Below the pieces are notes generated by a model. That model did no database searches, was not told the origin of the DNA, and saw nothing but the letters and a program-made list of their open reading frames with translations. A program made the position numbers and the translations under genes. Below, one piece after another: positions 57,387 through 64,000 of a stretch of 64,000 nucleotides of DNA. This DNA comes from Clostridiales bacterium UBA4039 (GTDB lineage Bacteria; Bacillota; Clostridia; Lachnospirales; Vallitaleaceae): positions 1 to 64,000 of the forward strand of contig DGAD01000031.1 in assembly GCA_002382805.1 (NCBI GenBank). The letters run 5' to 3'. How positions within the stretch are numbered: the stretch's first letter is position 1; every line of letters starts with the position of its first letter.

Positions 57387-58763
57387 ATGAATAGTATTGC
57401 TATGAACTTCGTAGCAAATATGTTAAACACACAGACATTTAATGAAGGACATTATGTGAATCGTTCAGAGCAAAGTACAAGCGGGACAAAATTTAAAGAC
57501 GTCATTCAAAAAACTCAAGAAGGCATTACACGTTCTAATGATACGCAAAAGCCGGCAAGAGAGCAAGAACTAAAGCGGTATGAACGTCCAAACGAGCGAA
57601 CAACCCAATCTCTTGAGGCAAGAGTTGTAAAGAACGAAGAAAGTGTCGTAAGTGACAATGCGAACTTGGAGACGAAAGCGGATATCAAGGAAGTAGAAGT
57701 GCTTGATGAAAGCACTCTATTAAAAGGTATTGAGCAGATGGATACCATTTCATTAGAAATCATGCAAGCCATTGCCGATTTAATGAATGTGTCTATTGAT
57801 GAGATTCAAGTAACGTTAGAACAACTTGACATGAAAATTGAGGACTTGTTTGATAGTAATCAACTGATGAAGTTTATGACAGCTCAGATGGGATTAGATT
57901 CTTCAACAGAAGTATTAACGACTGAGGGAGCAATGATCCAATATAAGCAAGTAGCTTCGTTGATGGAAGAGTTTTCCAAACCATTTATGGAACTTAAGCA
58001 GTGGTTAAGCGAACAGGGTGTACAAATGACAGATCAAAGTAAAGAGCAAATTGTTCTTAATCCTGAAACTGTTAGCGAAGTGCAACCGGAGACTAAACAG
58101 TCTGATATGAATTTTTCCAAAGAAGAATCATCGGAATTATTTAGTTCAAAAGAGCTTGACAAACCATTGGTTGCGACAGGGACTGAAGATAAGAATGCAA
58201 TGCCTTCAGGATTTGAAACAACATTAAATCAAGTGGTGACGGAAAAAGTTGAAACGTTAGTTATGAATGGTGAACTAAGAACGGTTTACACGGAAGTTAC
58301 AACAAAAGATGTGTTTGACCAGATTGTTACAGGTTTAAAAGTAGAAGTTACACAAGGCAAACAAGATATTATACTTCAGTTACAACCTGAAAATTTAGGG
58401 AAAATTGCGGTGAATATTTCAAAAGAAAATGGCGTCATGACAGGACAATTTATTGCTGAATCAGAGGCGGTAAAGAGTTTGATTGAAAAAAATGTACCCA
58501 TTTTAAAACAACAACTTGAAGCGCAAGGTATTGATCTTCGAGATGTGAAAATTGTTGTAGGCGATTCAAAAGCTTTTTTTGCCGGGAAAGATAGTGAACG
58601 TGATACACAGAATTTTCAACAAACAATGTCTCAAAACAAAAAACGACACACACGGATAAACCGGGTGGAGCAAATGCTCAGTGAACAATTAGAGGAAAAA
58701 GATGGCTTAGAACAAGCAAGTCATATAGATACTGAAATGAGTTCAATTGAGTTTCAAGCCTAG
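57387..58763 (+). CDS. fliK: Flagellar hook-length control protein FliK
   Basis: 458 residues. A long low-complexity polar N-terminal ruler leads to a C-terminal Flg_hook domain with LQLQPENLGKIAVNI (about residues 330-345) and LKQQLEAQGIDLRDV. It measures hook length and switches export specificity. RBS AAAGGAGG. Confidence 0.9.
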   Translation: MNSIAMNFVANMLNTQTFNEGHYVNRSEQSTSGTKFKDVIQKTQEGITRSNDTQKPAREQELKRYERPNERTTQSLEARVVKNEESVVSDNANLETKADIKEVEVLDESTLLKGIEQMDTISLEIMQAIADLMNVSIDEIQVTLEQLDMKIEDLFDSNQLMKFMTAQMGLDSSTEVLTTEGAMIQYKQVASLMEEFSKPFMELKQWLSEQGVQMTDQSKEQIVLNPETVSEVQPETKQSDMNFSKEESSELFSSKELDKPLVATGTEDKNAMPSGFETTLNQVVTEKVETLVMNGELRTVYTEVTTKDVFDQIVTGLKVEVTQGKQDIILQLQPENLGKIAVNISKENGVMTGQFIAESEAVKSLIEKNVPILKQQLEAQGIDLRDVKIVVGDSKAFFAGKDSERDTQNFQQTMSQNKKRHTRINRVEQMLSEQLEEKDGLEQASHIDTEMSSIEFQA

Positions 58764-58774
58764 GAGGTGAATGT

Positions 58775-59383
58775 ATGGCGGCAGTAGACGCAGTACAGCA
58801 AATGCTGGATAAATATGGACAAAAAGAAGTGGCCTCAACGCAATCCAATGATTTTTTGGGTAAAGATGCATTCTTAAATCTGCTAGTTACTCAGATGAAA
58901 TACCAAGATCCGTTGGAACCAACAAGCAATGAAGATTTTTTAGCTCAAATGGCTCAATTCTCTTCACTTGAACAAATGAAAAACTTAAACACAACGGTAC
59001 AGTTGTCACAAGCCAATAGTTTAATTGACAAATACGTCAAAGGTGTAGCTATAAACAATACATCAGGAAAACAAACAGAAGTTCTTGGAATTGTTGATGC
59101 AGTTAACCTGAAAAATGGAGTTCCGTATTTGGTAGTTGGTGAACAAGAAATTGAGTTAAGTAGCGTATCAACAGTTATTAGTGACTTTGGAAGTGAAACA
59201 GTTGCGATGATTGAAGCTATTGAAGCAAGTGGAGCTAAAATTGAAGAAATTGAAGCTTTATTAAGAAAGTTGCTTGGAGAAGAAGACCCTGATGCTGGTG
59301 ATGGAACTGATACAGGTGATGGGACGGATACAGGCGATGGAACAGACACAGGCGATGGCAGTGAAGAAAATATAGTAGAATAG
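58775..59383 (+). CDS. flgD: Flagellar hook assembly protein FlgD with Asp/Gly repeat tail
   Basis: 202 residues. The N-terminal capping domain has FLGKDAFLNLLVTQMKYQDPL and the Tudor-like part follows to about residue 145. There is no clear Ig-like domain. The C-terminal tail holds three Gly-Asp-Gly-Thr-Asp-Thr repeats (from residue 175), which is unusual. RBS AGGAGGTGA. Confidence 0.92.
   Translation: MAAVDAVQQMLDKYGQKEVASTQSNDFLGKDAFLNLLVTQMKYQDPLEPTSNEDFLAQMAQFSSLEQMKNLNTTVQLSQANSLIDKYVKGVAINNTSGKQTEVLGIVDAVNLKNGVPYLVVGEQEIELSSVSTVISDFGSETVAMIEAIEASGAKIEEIEALLRKLLGEEDPDAGDGTDTGDGTDTGDGTDTGDGSEENIVE
59297..59359 (+). repeat. 18-bp in-frame tandem repeat in flgD
   Basis: Three and a half units of GGT-GAT-GGA-ACT-GAT-ACA with synonymous changes, encoding Gly-Asp-Gly-Thr-Asp-Thr. 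Confidence 0.9.
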
Positions 59384-59394
59384 GAGTTGATCCT

Positions 59395-59787
59395 ATGATT
59401 ATTAATAATCAAATGGCAAAATCGATTCAACAGTTAGGACAAGTAACCCAGACAAATGCAGTGAAACCTGCCGGACGTCAAAGTGGTCAGGGTGAGTTCC
59501 AAAAAATTCTTAATCAACAGTTGGATCAAAAAAATGAATTAAAATTTTCAAAGCATGCAAGTATGCGTTTAGAGTCAAGACGTATCAACTTCAGCGCCAA
59601 CCAAATAGAACGTCTGCAAAACGGATTGGAAAGTGCTAGAAATAAAGGGGTTAAGGAATCCTTAATGCTTGTTGATGATGTTGCATTGATTGTAAATGTT
59701 GAAAATGCAACGGTAGTGACTGCTTTGAATAAAGAGGAAAGCAAAGAACACGTTTTTACAAATATTGACGGTGCTTTATTACTGTAG
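59395..59787 (+). CDS. TIGR02530-family flagellar operon protein
   Basis: 130 residues. The central FSKHASMRLESRRINFSANQIERL block and the VSALNKEE-like VVTALNKEE end mark the family found between flgD and flgE in Firmicutes and spirochaetes. Exact role unknown, probably in hook assembly. Confidence 0.88.
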   Translation: MIINNQMAKSIQQLGQVTQTNAVKPAGRQSGQGEFQKILNQQLDQKNELKFSKHASMRLESRRINFSANQIERLQNGLESARNKGVKESLMLVDDVALIVNVENATVVTALNKEESKEHVFTNIDGALLL

Positions 59788-59789
59788 CT

Positions 59790-59867
59790 GGACCTTAATT
59801 AAGGAAGCAAAGCATTCTTGACTGATTGATAGAATGCCGGGTAAAGTCCGTTGACTTAGGAGGTCAA
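59790..59867 (+). ncRNA. Structured leader of flgE with RBS-presenting hairpin
   Basis: Three helices fit one fold: P1 GGAC (59790-59793) with GTCC (59846-59849); P2 CCTT-AATT-AAGG (59793-59804); P3 GCATTCT (59812-59818) with AGAATGC (59831-59837). The joining strands are AAGCAAA and CGGGTAAA. Directly after P1, TTGAC (59851-59855) pairs with GTCAA (59863-59867) and holds the flgE Shine-Dalgarno AGGAG in its loop. It matches no riboswitch class I recognise; a translational control element is inferred. Confidence 0.5.
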
Positions 59868-59873
59868 TAAATT

Positions 59874-61157
59874 ATGATGCGATCAATGTACTCTGGTGTT
59901 TCGGGATTGCGTATTCACCAGACAAAGATGGATGTAATTGGTAATAATATTGCCAATGTTAACACTGTAGGATTTAAGTCGAGTCGTGCGCTGTTTAGTG
60001 AGATTTTTTCTCAAACAGTTCAAGGGGCTTCAGGCGCTAATGCAAATAAAGGTGGAACTAACCCTATCCAAATTGGATTAGGTGCTTCACTGGGCTCAAT
60101 TGATGTGAATATGACAGAAGGGGCATCTCAACGTACAGATAACCCACTGGACCTAAAAATTGAAGGTAACGGATTCTTCGTTGTCGCAGATGTAACAGGG
60201 AATAAATTCACGCGTGCTGGAGCCTTTACAATTGATTCAGTAGGAAATTTAGTTAGTTCAGGCGGCCTAAACCTTATGGGATGGGGGGTCGGAAATGACG
60301 GAGAAATTCAAAAAGAAAAAGTTCAACCTTTACGTATATTAAGCACTGATAATGTGTTTTCAGAGCCTGAGATGACGTCTAAAGCAATTATCGGAGGTAA
60401 CATTAACATGAACGACCCACAACTAGACCCAGCAGAAGGGGGCGTTCCGTTTACAATGACTATTTATGATTCACTCGGTTACCCATACACAGCTGAGATG
60501 CTCGTTCAAGAAACAGGAACACCGAATGAATATGATATTACTATGACAGATGTTACGAATGAAAATGGTGACTCAATTATTGGCGCAGCTACTGGTGCAG
60601 TTACCATTACCTTTGATGAAACAACAGGAAAAATTACGAATGATCCGGCGACATTTGATATTACTGGATTAGATACGCCAAGCTCTGATTTTTCAGAAAT
60701 TGAAGTGGATTTTAGTACACTTACAATGTTCTCTGGAAATACAACTGTTGAAGCAAGAGCAGGAGACAAAGATGGACTTGATTCAGGGAATCCGGCAGGA
60801 ACGATTTCAGGATATGAAATTAGTGGCGACGGAAAAATCCTTGGACAATATACCAATGGGGCTACGAAATTATTAGGCCAAATTGCAATTGCGGATTTTG
60901 ATAACCCTGCAGGACTAAAAAAAGAAGGGAATAATTTATTCTCAGCAACGAGTAACTCAGGTGAGTTCAATGGCATCGGTATCGATATTACATCCACTGG
61001 AGGAGCAATTAACTCTGGAGTACTTGAAATGTCCAATGTGGATTTATCCAATGAATTTACAGAGATGATTACGACTCAGCGTGGTTTCCAGGCAAATTCA
61101 AGGATTATTACTTCCTCAGATGAAATGTTGCAAGAGCTTGTCAACTTGAAGAGATAA
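59874..61157 (+). CDS. flgE: Flagellar hook protein FlgE
   Basis: 427 residues. The N-terminal MRSMYSGVSGLRIHQTKMDV and NNIANVNTVGFKSSR rod/hook motifs, a central variable hook domain (about residues 150-330) and the C-terminal VDLSNEFTEMITTQRGFQAN identify the hook subunit. RBS AGGAGG lies in the loop of a small hairpin. A strong hairpin follows the gene. Confidence 0.94.
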   Translation: MMRSMYSGVSGLRIHQTKMDVIGNNIANVNTVGFKSSRALFSEIFSQTVQGASGANANKGGTNPIQIGLGASLGSIDVNMTEGASQRTDNPLDLKIEGNGFFVVADVTGNKFTRAGAFTIDSVGNLVSSGGLNLMGWGVGNDGEIQKEKVQPLRILSTDNVFSEPEMTSKAIIGGNINMNDPQLDPAEGGVPFTMTIYDSLGYPYTAEMLVQETGTPNEYDITMTDVTNENGDSIIGAATGAVTITFDETTGKITNDPATFDITGLDTPSSDFSEIEVDFSTLTMFSGNTTVEARAGDKDGLDSGNPAGTISGYEISGDGKILGQYTNGATKLLGQIAIADFDNPAGLKKEGNNLFSATSNSGEFNGIGIDITSTGGAINSGVLEMSNVDLSNEFTEMITTQRGFQANSRIITSSDEMLQELVNLKR

Positions 61158-61173
61158 TGATAAAATAAAGTGA

Positions 61174-61203
61174 TTGTGGTGTCAGGTGCTCCTGACACCA
61201 CAA
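61174..61203 (+). other. Strong intercistronic hairpin after flgE
   Basis: A perfect 13-bp stem, TTGTGGTGTCAGG with CCTGACACCACAA, and a TGCT loop. AAATAAAAAG follows, not a T run, so it is not a normal terminator. It could protect upstream mRNA from 3' decay or set the ratio of hook to motor mRNA. Confidence 0.8.
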
Positions 61204-61230
61204 ATAAAAAGAAAATGAAGGTGTGACGAT

Positions 61231-61431
61231 ATGATTTATATCACAAAATTTAATCATCAAAAAATATTGTTAAATAATGATTTGATTGAGCAAGTTGAAG
61301 AAACACCGGATACGGTAATTACCTTGACAACAGGAAAAAAATTAGTTGTCACAGAGTCAATGAATGAAATATATGAAAAAGTCATGAAGAGTAAACAAAT
61401 AGCTAGACAAGATGGGTTTATTACGGACTGA
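61231..61431 (+). CDS. swrD: FlbD/SwrD-family flagellar protein
   Basis: 66 residues. The family pattern MIYITKFNHQKILLNNDLIE and VTESMNEIYEKV is clear. SwrD raises flagellar motor power in Bacillus. It precedes motA-motB here. RBS AAGGTGTG. Confidence 0.88.
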   Translation: MIYITKFNHQKILLNNDLIEQVEETPDTVITLTTGKKLVVTESMNEIYEKVMKSKQIARQDGFITD

Positions 61432-61459
61432 CGAGAATACTTGACGCGAGGTGGAAATA

Positions 61460-62263
61460 GTGGATTTAGCAACTATAATCGGATTAGTTTTGGGGGTTTT
61501 CTTCTTTCTCTTTTCTATCATAGTAGATAAGGGTGTTGGTGGAATTGCTGACTTTTGGAATGTGCCTTCGGTAATGATTACAATTGGTGGAACAATTGCT
61601 TCAACGATGATTAACTTTCCTATGAATAAATTCGTGGGAGCGTTAAAAGCATCAGCAATTGCTTTTAAAGTTGTCTTGATGAATGAAGGAGAAGTAATCA
61701 AAGAAATTATTCGCTTGTCAAATGTGGCAAGAAAAGAAGGTTTGTTGGCCCTTGAAGAGGCGGCAGAAACTATCGAGGATGATTTCTTAAAAAAGGGCGT
61801 TCTATTGATTGTTGACGGAACAGATCCTGAATTGGTTCGAAGTATATTGGAGACAGAATTAACTTTTATTGAGACACGTCATAGAGATGTACAAGGCGTG
61901 TGGAACCAAATGGGAGCCTTGGCGCCTGCATGGGGGATGATTGGAACCCTTGTTGGGTTAATTAATATGCTTGGAAGTCTAAGCGACCCATCAGCGATAG
62001 GACCGGCAATGGCTGTTGCCCTCCTGACAACGATGTATGGTTCTATATTAGCGAACTTTATATGTATACCTTTTGCTGGAAAGCTATCTGTTCGAAGCAA
62101 TGAGGAACTATTGATGAAAGAAGTTATGATTGAAGGACTGTTATCCATTCAAGCGGGAGAAAATCCACGTGTGATTGAAGAAAAACTAAAAGCGTTCTTA
62201 TCACCAGTACTTCGGGCATCATTATCTGATCAAAGCGCTGAAGGAGAAAGCGAAGGTGAATAA
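61460..62263 (+). CDS. motA: Flagellar motor stator protein MotA
   Basis: 267 residues, started at GTG (MDLATIIGLVLG), with GAGGTGG upstream; an earlier in-frame GTG overlaps that RBS. Four membrane helices, with the conserved PAWGMIGTLVGLINML in the third, and the cytoplasmic charged loop that contacts FliG. Confidence 0.95.
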   Translation: MDLATIIGLVLGVFFFLFSIIVDKGVGGIADFWNVPSVMITIGGTIASTMINFPMNKFVGALKASAIAFKVVLMNEGEVIKEIIRLSNVARKEGLLALEEAAETIEDDFLKKGVLLIVDGTDPELVRSILETELTFIETRHRDVQGVWNQMGALAPAWGMIGTLVGLINMLGSLSDPSAIGPAMAVALLTTMYGSILANFICIPFAGKLSVRSNEELLMKEVMIEGLLSIQAGENPRVIEEKLKAFLSPVLRASLSDQSAEGESEGE

Positions 62264-62265
62264 TC

Positions 62266-63174
62266 ATGGCTAGAAAACAACATACGGATGATGGACCTAA
62301 AGGATCACCGGCATGGATGTCAACGTATGGAGACATGGTGACATTATTGTTATGCTTCTTTGTCCTTCTGTTTTCCATGTCAAGTGTTGATATAGCAAAA
62401 TTCAAAGCAGCAATGAGTTCATTTGCTGACCAAATTGATGTATTGCCTGGTGGTGAAGCGTTAACAGATGGAGAGTTGCTTAATAATGGAGTGTCGCAAC
62501 TGAGTGATATTCAAATCATTATTCAAGGAAATATGAACTTGAATCAAAATCAAGATAACACGTTACCAGAAGACCAAGATACAGATGAAGATGTAGACAG
62601 TCTTGAAGAAAATACAGAAGAGTTTATTCGTGCAGGTAAGATTGCACAAGAGATTGAAGAACAAATTCGTAACGAAGGATATAATGCAGATGTCGTAGCA
62701 ATATCATACACATCGAATTATGTTAAGATGACATTACAAGGTGAATTTTTGTTTGACAGTGGAAAAGCAAATCTTAGATCTGAAGCAGTAAGTGCAATAG
62801 AAGTTATTGCAACGATACTAAAAGAACAACAATACAATGCGTATGACATTCAGATTGAAGGGCACACAGATAACTTAAATATAAATAATGCGCAGTTTCC
62901 AAATAACTGGATTTTATCCTCATATCGTGCATATGCAGTTTTAGAAGAATTATTGGAAGCTCATGATTTTGATCCTGAAAAAGTCGCTGCGACTGGCTAT
63001 GGAGAATATCGACCCATTGCAACGAATGAAACCCTTGAAGGGCGGGCACAAAACCGTCGGGTCGAAATTAAAGTAGTATTAGATTCTGATGAAATTCTTA
63101 TAGGTGACTCAGTAGAAGAAGAAACTGTTATACAAGGAGCTCAAGAGACACCTAATACTGAAACGTTGGAATAA
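62266..63174 (+). CDS. motB: Flagellar motor stator protein MotB
   Basis: 302 residues. The single helix starts at WMSTYGDMVTLLLCFF with proton-binding Asp23. A Gln/Asp-rich linker and an OmpA-like peptidoglycan-binding domain (about 150-280, with IEGHTDN and GRAQNRRVEI) follow. It starts 2 bases after motA. Confidence 0.96.
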   Translation: MARKQHTDDGPKGSPAWMSTYGDMVTLLLCFFVLLFSMSSVDIAKFKAAMSSFADQIDVLPGGEALTDGELLNNGVSQLSDIQIIIQGNMNLNQNQDNTLPEDQDTDEDVDSLEENTEEFIRAGKIAQEIEEQIRNEGYNADVVAISYTSNYVKMTLQGEFLFDSGKANLRSEAVSAIEVIATILKEQQYNAYDIQIEGHTDNLNINNAQFPNNWILSSYRAYAVLEELLEAHDFDPEKVAATGYGEYRPIATNETLEGRAQNRRVEIKVVLDSDEILIGDSVEEETVIQGAQETPNTETLE

Positions 63175-63198
63175 ATAGAAAAAGAATGGAGAACAAAT

Positions 63199-63696
63199 AT
63201 GAGTAAACTTTTACCAATCATTAACGCCGCTTTAACTGGAATTATACTTGTGATTATGATTATTGTTTTAATTCAAGTCGGGAGTATTCGCTCCACATTG
63301 AACCCTGAAACTAAAATGGATGAAAATGGTGAGGTTGTCATTCCGTTATCACAACTTGAAGAAGTCAGCCTTGGTGAAGCAGATGAAGATGAGCAGTTTA
63401 TATTGAAATTGATGAATGAGGAAACTGGAAAAAATGCAAATGTGGTTTTAAAAGTTGGCGTTGCGCTTGATACAAAGAACAAAGGTGCTGAAGAATCACG
63501 TGAAGTATTAAAAAGCCAGGGGCGAATTATTCGTGATCGTATTTATTCAATTCTTGTAAGTAAAGACTTGTCTTATTATAAAGACATATCTAAGCAAGAA
63601 GAATTAAAACAAGAGATTGTTTTAAAACTTCATGAGCTCATAGGAAATGAAGCCGTTGCAGATGTGTATTTTAATAATTTGATTGTAAGCGAATAA
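63199..63696 (+). CDS. fliL: Flagellar basal body-associated protein FliL
   Basis: 165 residues: one N-terminal helix (about 7-27) and a periplasmic domain ending in the conserved EIVLKLHELIGNEAVADVYF. It supports the stator at the motor. RBS AATGGAGA. Confidence 0.9.
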   Translation: MSKLLPIINAALTGIILVIMIIVLIQVGSIRSTLNPETKMDENGEVVIPLSQLEEVSLGEADEDEQFILKLMNEETGKNANVVLKVGVALDTKNKGAEESREVLKSQGRIIRDRIYSILVSKDLSYYKDISKQEELKQEIVLKLHELIGNEAVADVYFNNLIVSE

Positions 63697-63731
63697 TAAA
63701 CCACTAAATAAATTTGGCAGGAGGTGAGGAT

Positions 63732-64000
63732 ATGGGTGAGGTGTTATCTCAAAATGAGATAGACCAGTTGCTTAATGCATTAAATACCGGGGAGCTAGAC
63801 GTTGAAGAATATAAGTCGAACTCCAAAGAAAAGCAAGTTAAAGATTATGACTTTGCTCGACCGAGTAAATTTGCAAAAGAGCACTTACGGACATTAGAAA
63901 TTATTTTTGAACATTATGCAAGACTTGTATCAACGACGTTACCTGCCTACATGCGAAACTCATGTCAAGTTGATGTAATCAACTCAGAGGCAGTCGCGTA
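63732..64000 (+). CDS. fliM: Flagellar motor switch protein FliM, partial (cut by window edge)
   Basis: The first 89 residues are present. The N-terminal LSQNEIDQLLNAL is the CheY-P-binding peptide, followed by DFARPSKFAKEHLRTLE, the start of the FliM core. RBS AGGAGGTGAGG. The gene runs off the right end. Confidence 0.95.
   Translation, partial: MGEVLSQNEIDQLLNALNTGELDVEEYKSNSKEKQVKDYDFARPSKFAKEHLRTLEIIFEHYARLVSTTLPAYMRNSCQVDVINSEAVA

Noticed and set aside
59790..59867. flgE leader as a c-di-GMP-I (GEMM) riboswitch
   Set aside because: It contains GCAAAGC and a CGGG element, but lacks the GGCAAAC strand, the GNRA-capped P2 hairpin and the downstream receptor helix of that class.

Overview
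The window comes from a low-GC, Gram-positive, motile member of the Clostridia. The evidence is a SpoVD/PBP2B-type penicillin-binding protein, a MurE with the meso-diaminopimelate motif DNPR, CodY directly upstream of a long flagellar operon, GerW/YtfJ, a guanine riboswitch of Firmicutes type, AGGAGG ribosome binding sites and sigma-A promoters with 17-base spacers. Gene content suggests a Lachnospirales-like lineage, but that placement is inference. No tRNA, rRNA, CRISPR array, prophage or intact insertion sequence is visible.

Layout. 1-2.4 kb: an ABC exporter diverges from a lasso-peptide B2-type transglutaminase-like gene; the rest of any peptide cluster is not seen. 2.4-10.7 kb: mostly single housekeeping genes (gap, ispF, an M23 lipoprotein, gltX, ung, a receiver-like protein with its catalytic residues replaced, a small membrane protein, ilvE). 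Members of one long hairpin repeat sit at 1-24 (cut by the edge), 2313-2369 and 8931-8984. 10.7-12.4 kb: a REP-associated transposase-like gene whose nucleophile position is Phe, beside a 24-bp inverted repeat, then a small nucleotidyltransferase. 12.4-17.8 kb: a guanine riboswitch drives xpt and a BMP-type nucleoside ABC importer, combining purine salvage and uptake. 17.9-19.2 kb: an S1-domain protein.

19.2-27.6 kb: a tightly packed, mostly uncharacterised envelope operon. It holds an anchored extracytoplasmic protein, two ABC-2-type permeases without an ATPase, a helical protein with a His-rich patch, a small protein, a Lit-like lipoprotein transacylase, a DUF2953 protein, GerW/YtfJ, a YbjQ protein and an XRE-cupin regulator. 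This is the best candidate here for an undescribed system. ychF and lgt follow.

29.9-39.9 kb: a reduced division and cell wall cluster, mraZ-rsmH-ftsL-pbp-murE-mraY-ftsW-ftsQ-ftsZ, then nrdR. A 10-bp-periodic MraZ operator precedes it. murF, murD, murG, murC, murB and ftsA are absent from it. 40-42.4 kb: metY-cysK sulfur assimilation. 42.5-49.7 kb: comM, a divergent alanine-racemase-like gene, a FemAB gene, dprA and topA. 49.7-64 kb: codY, then a flagellar operon from flgC to the edge inside fliM. flgB is missing from its usual place. Two structured intergenic elements flank flgE, one containing a hairpin that places the flgE ribosome binding site in its loop.
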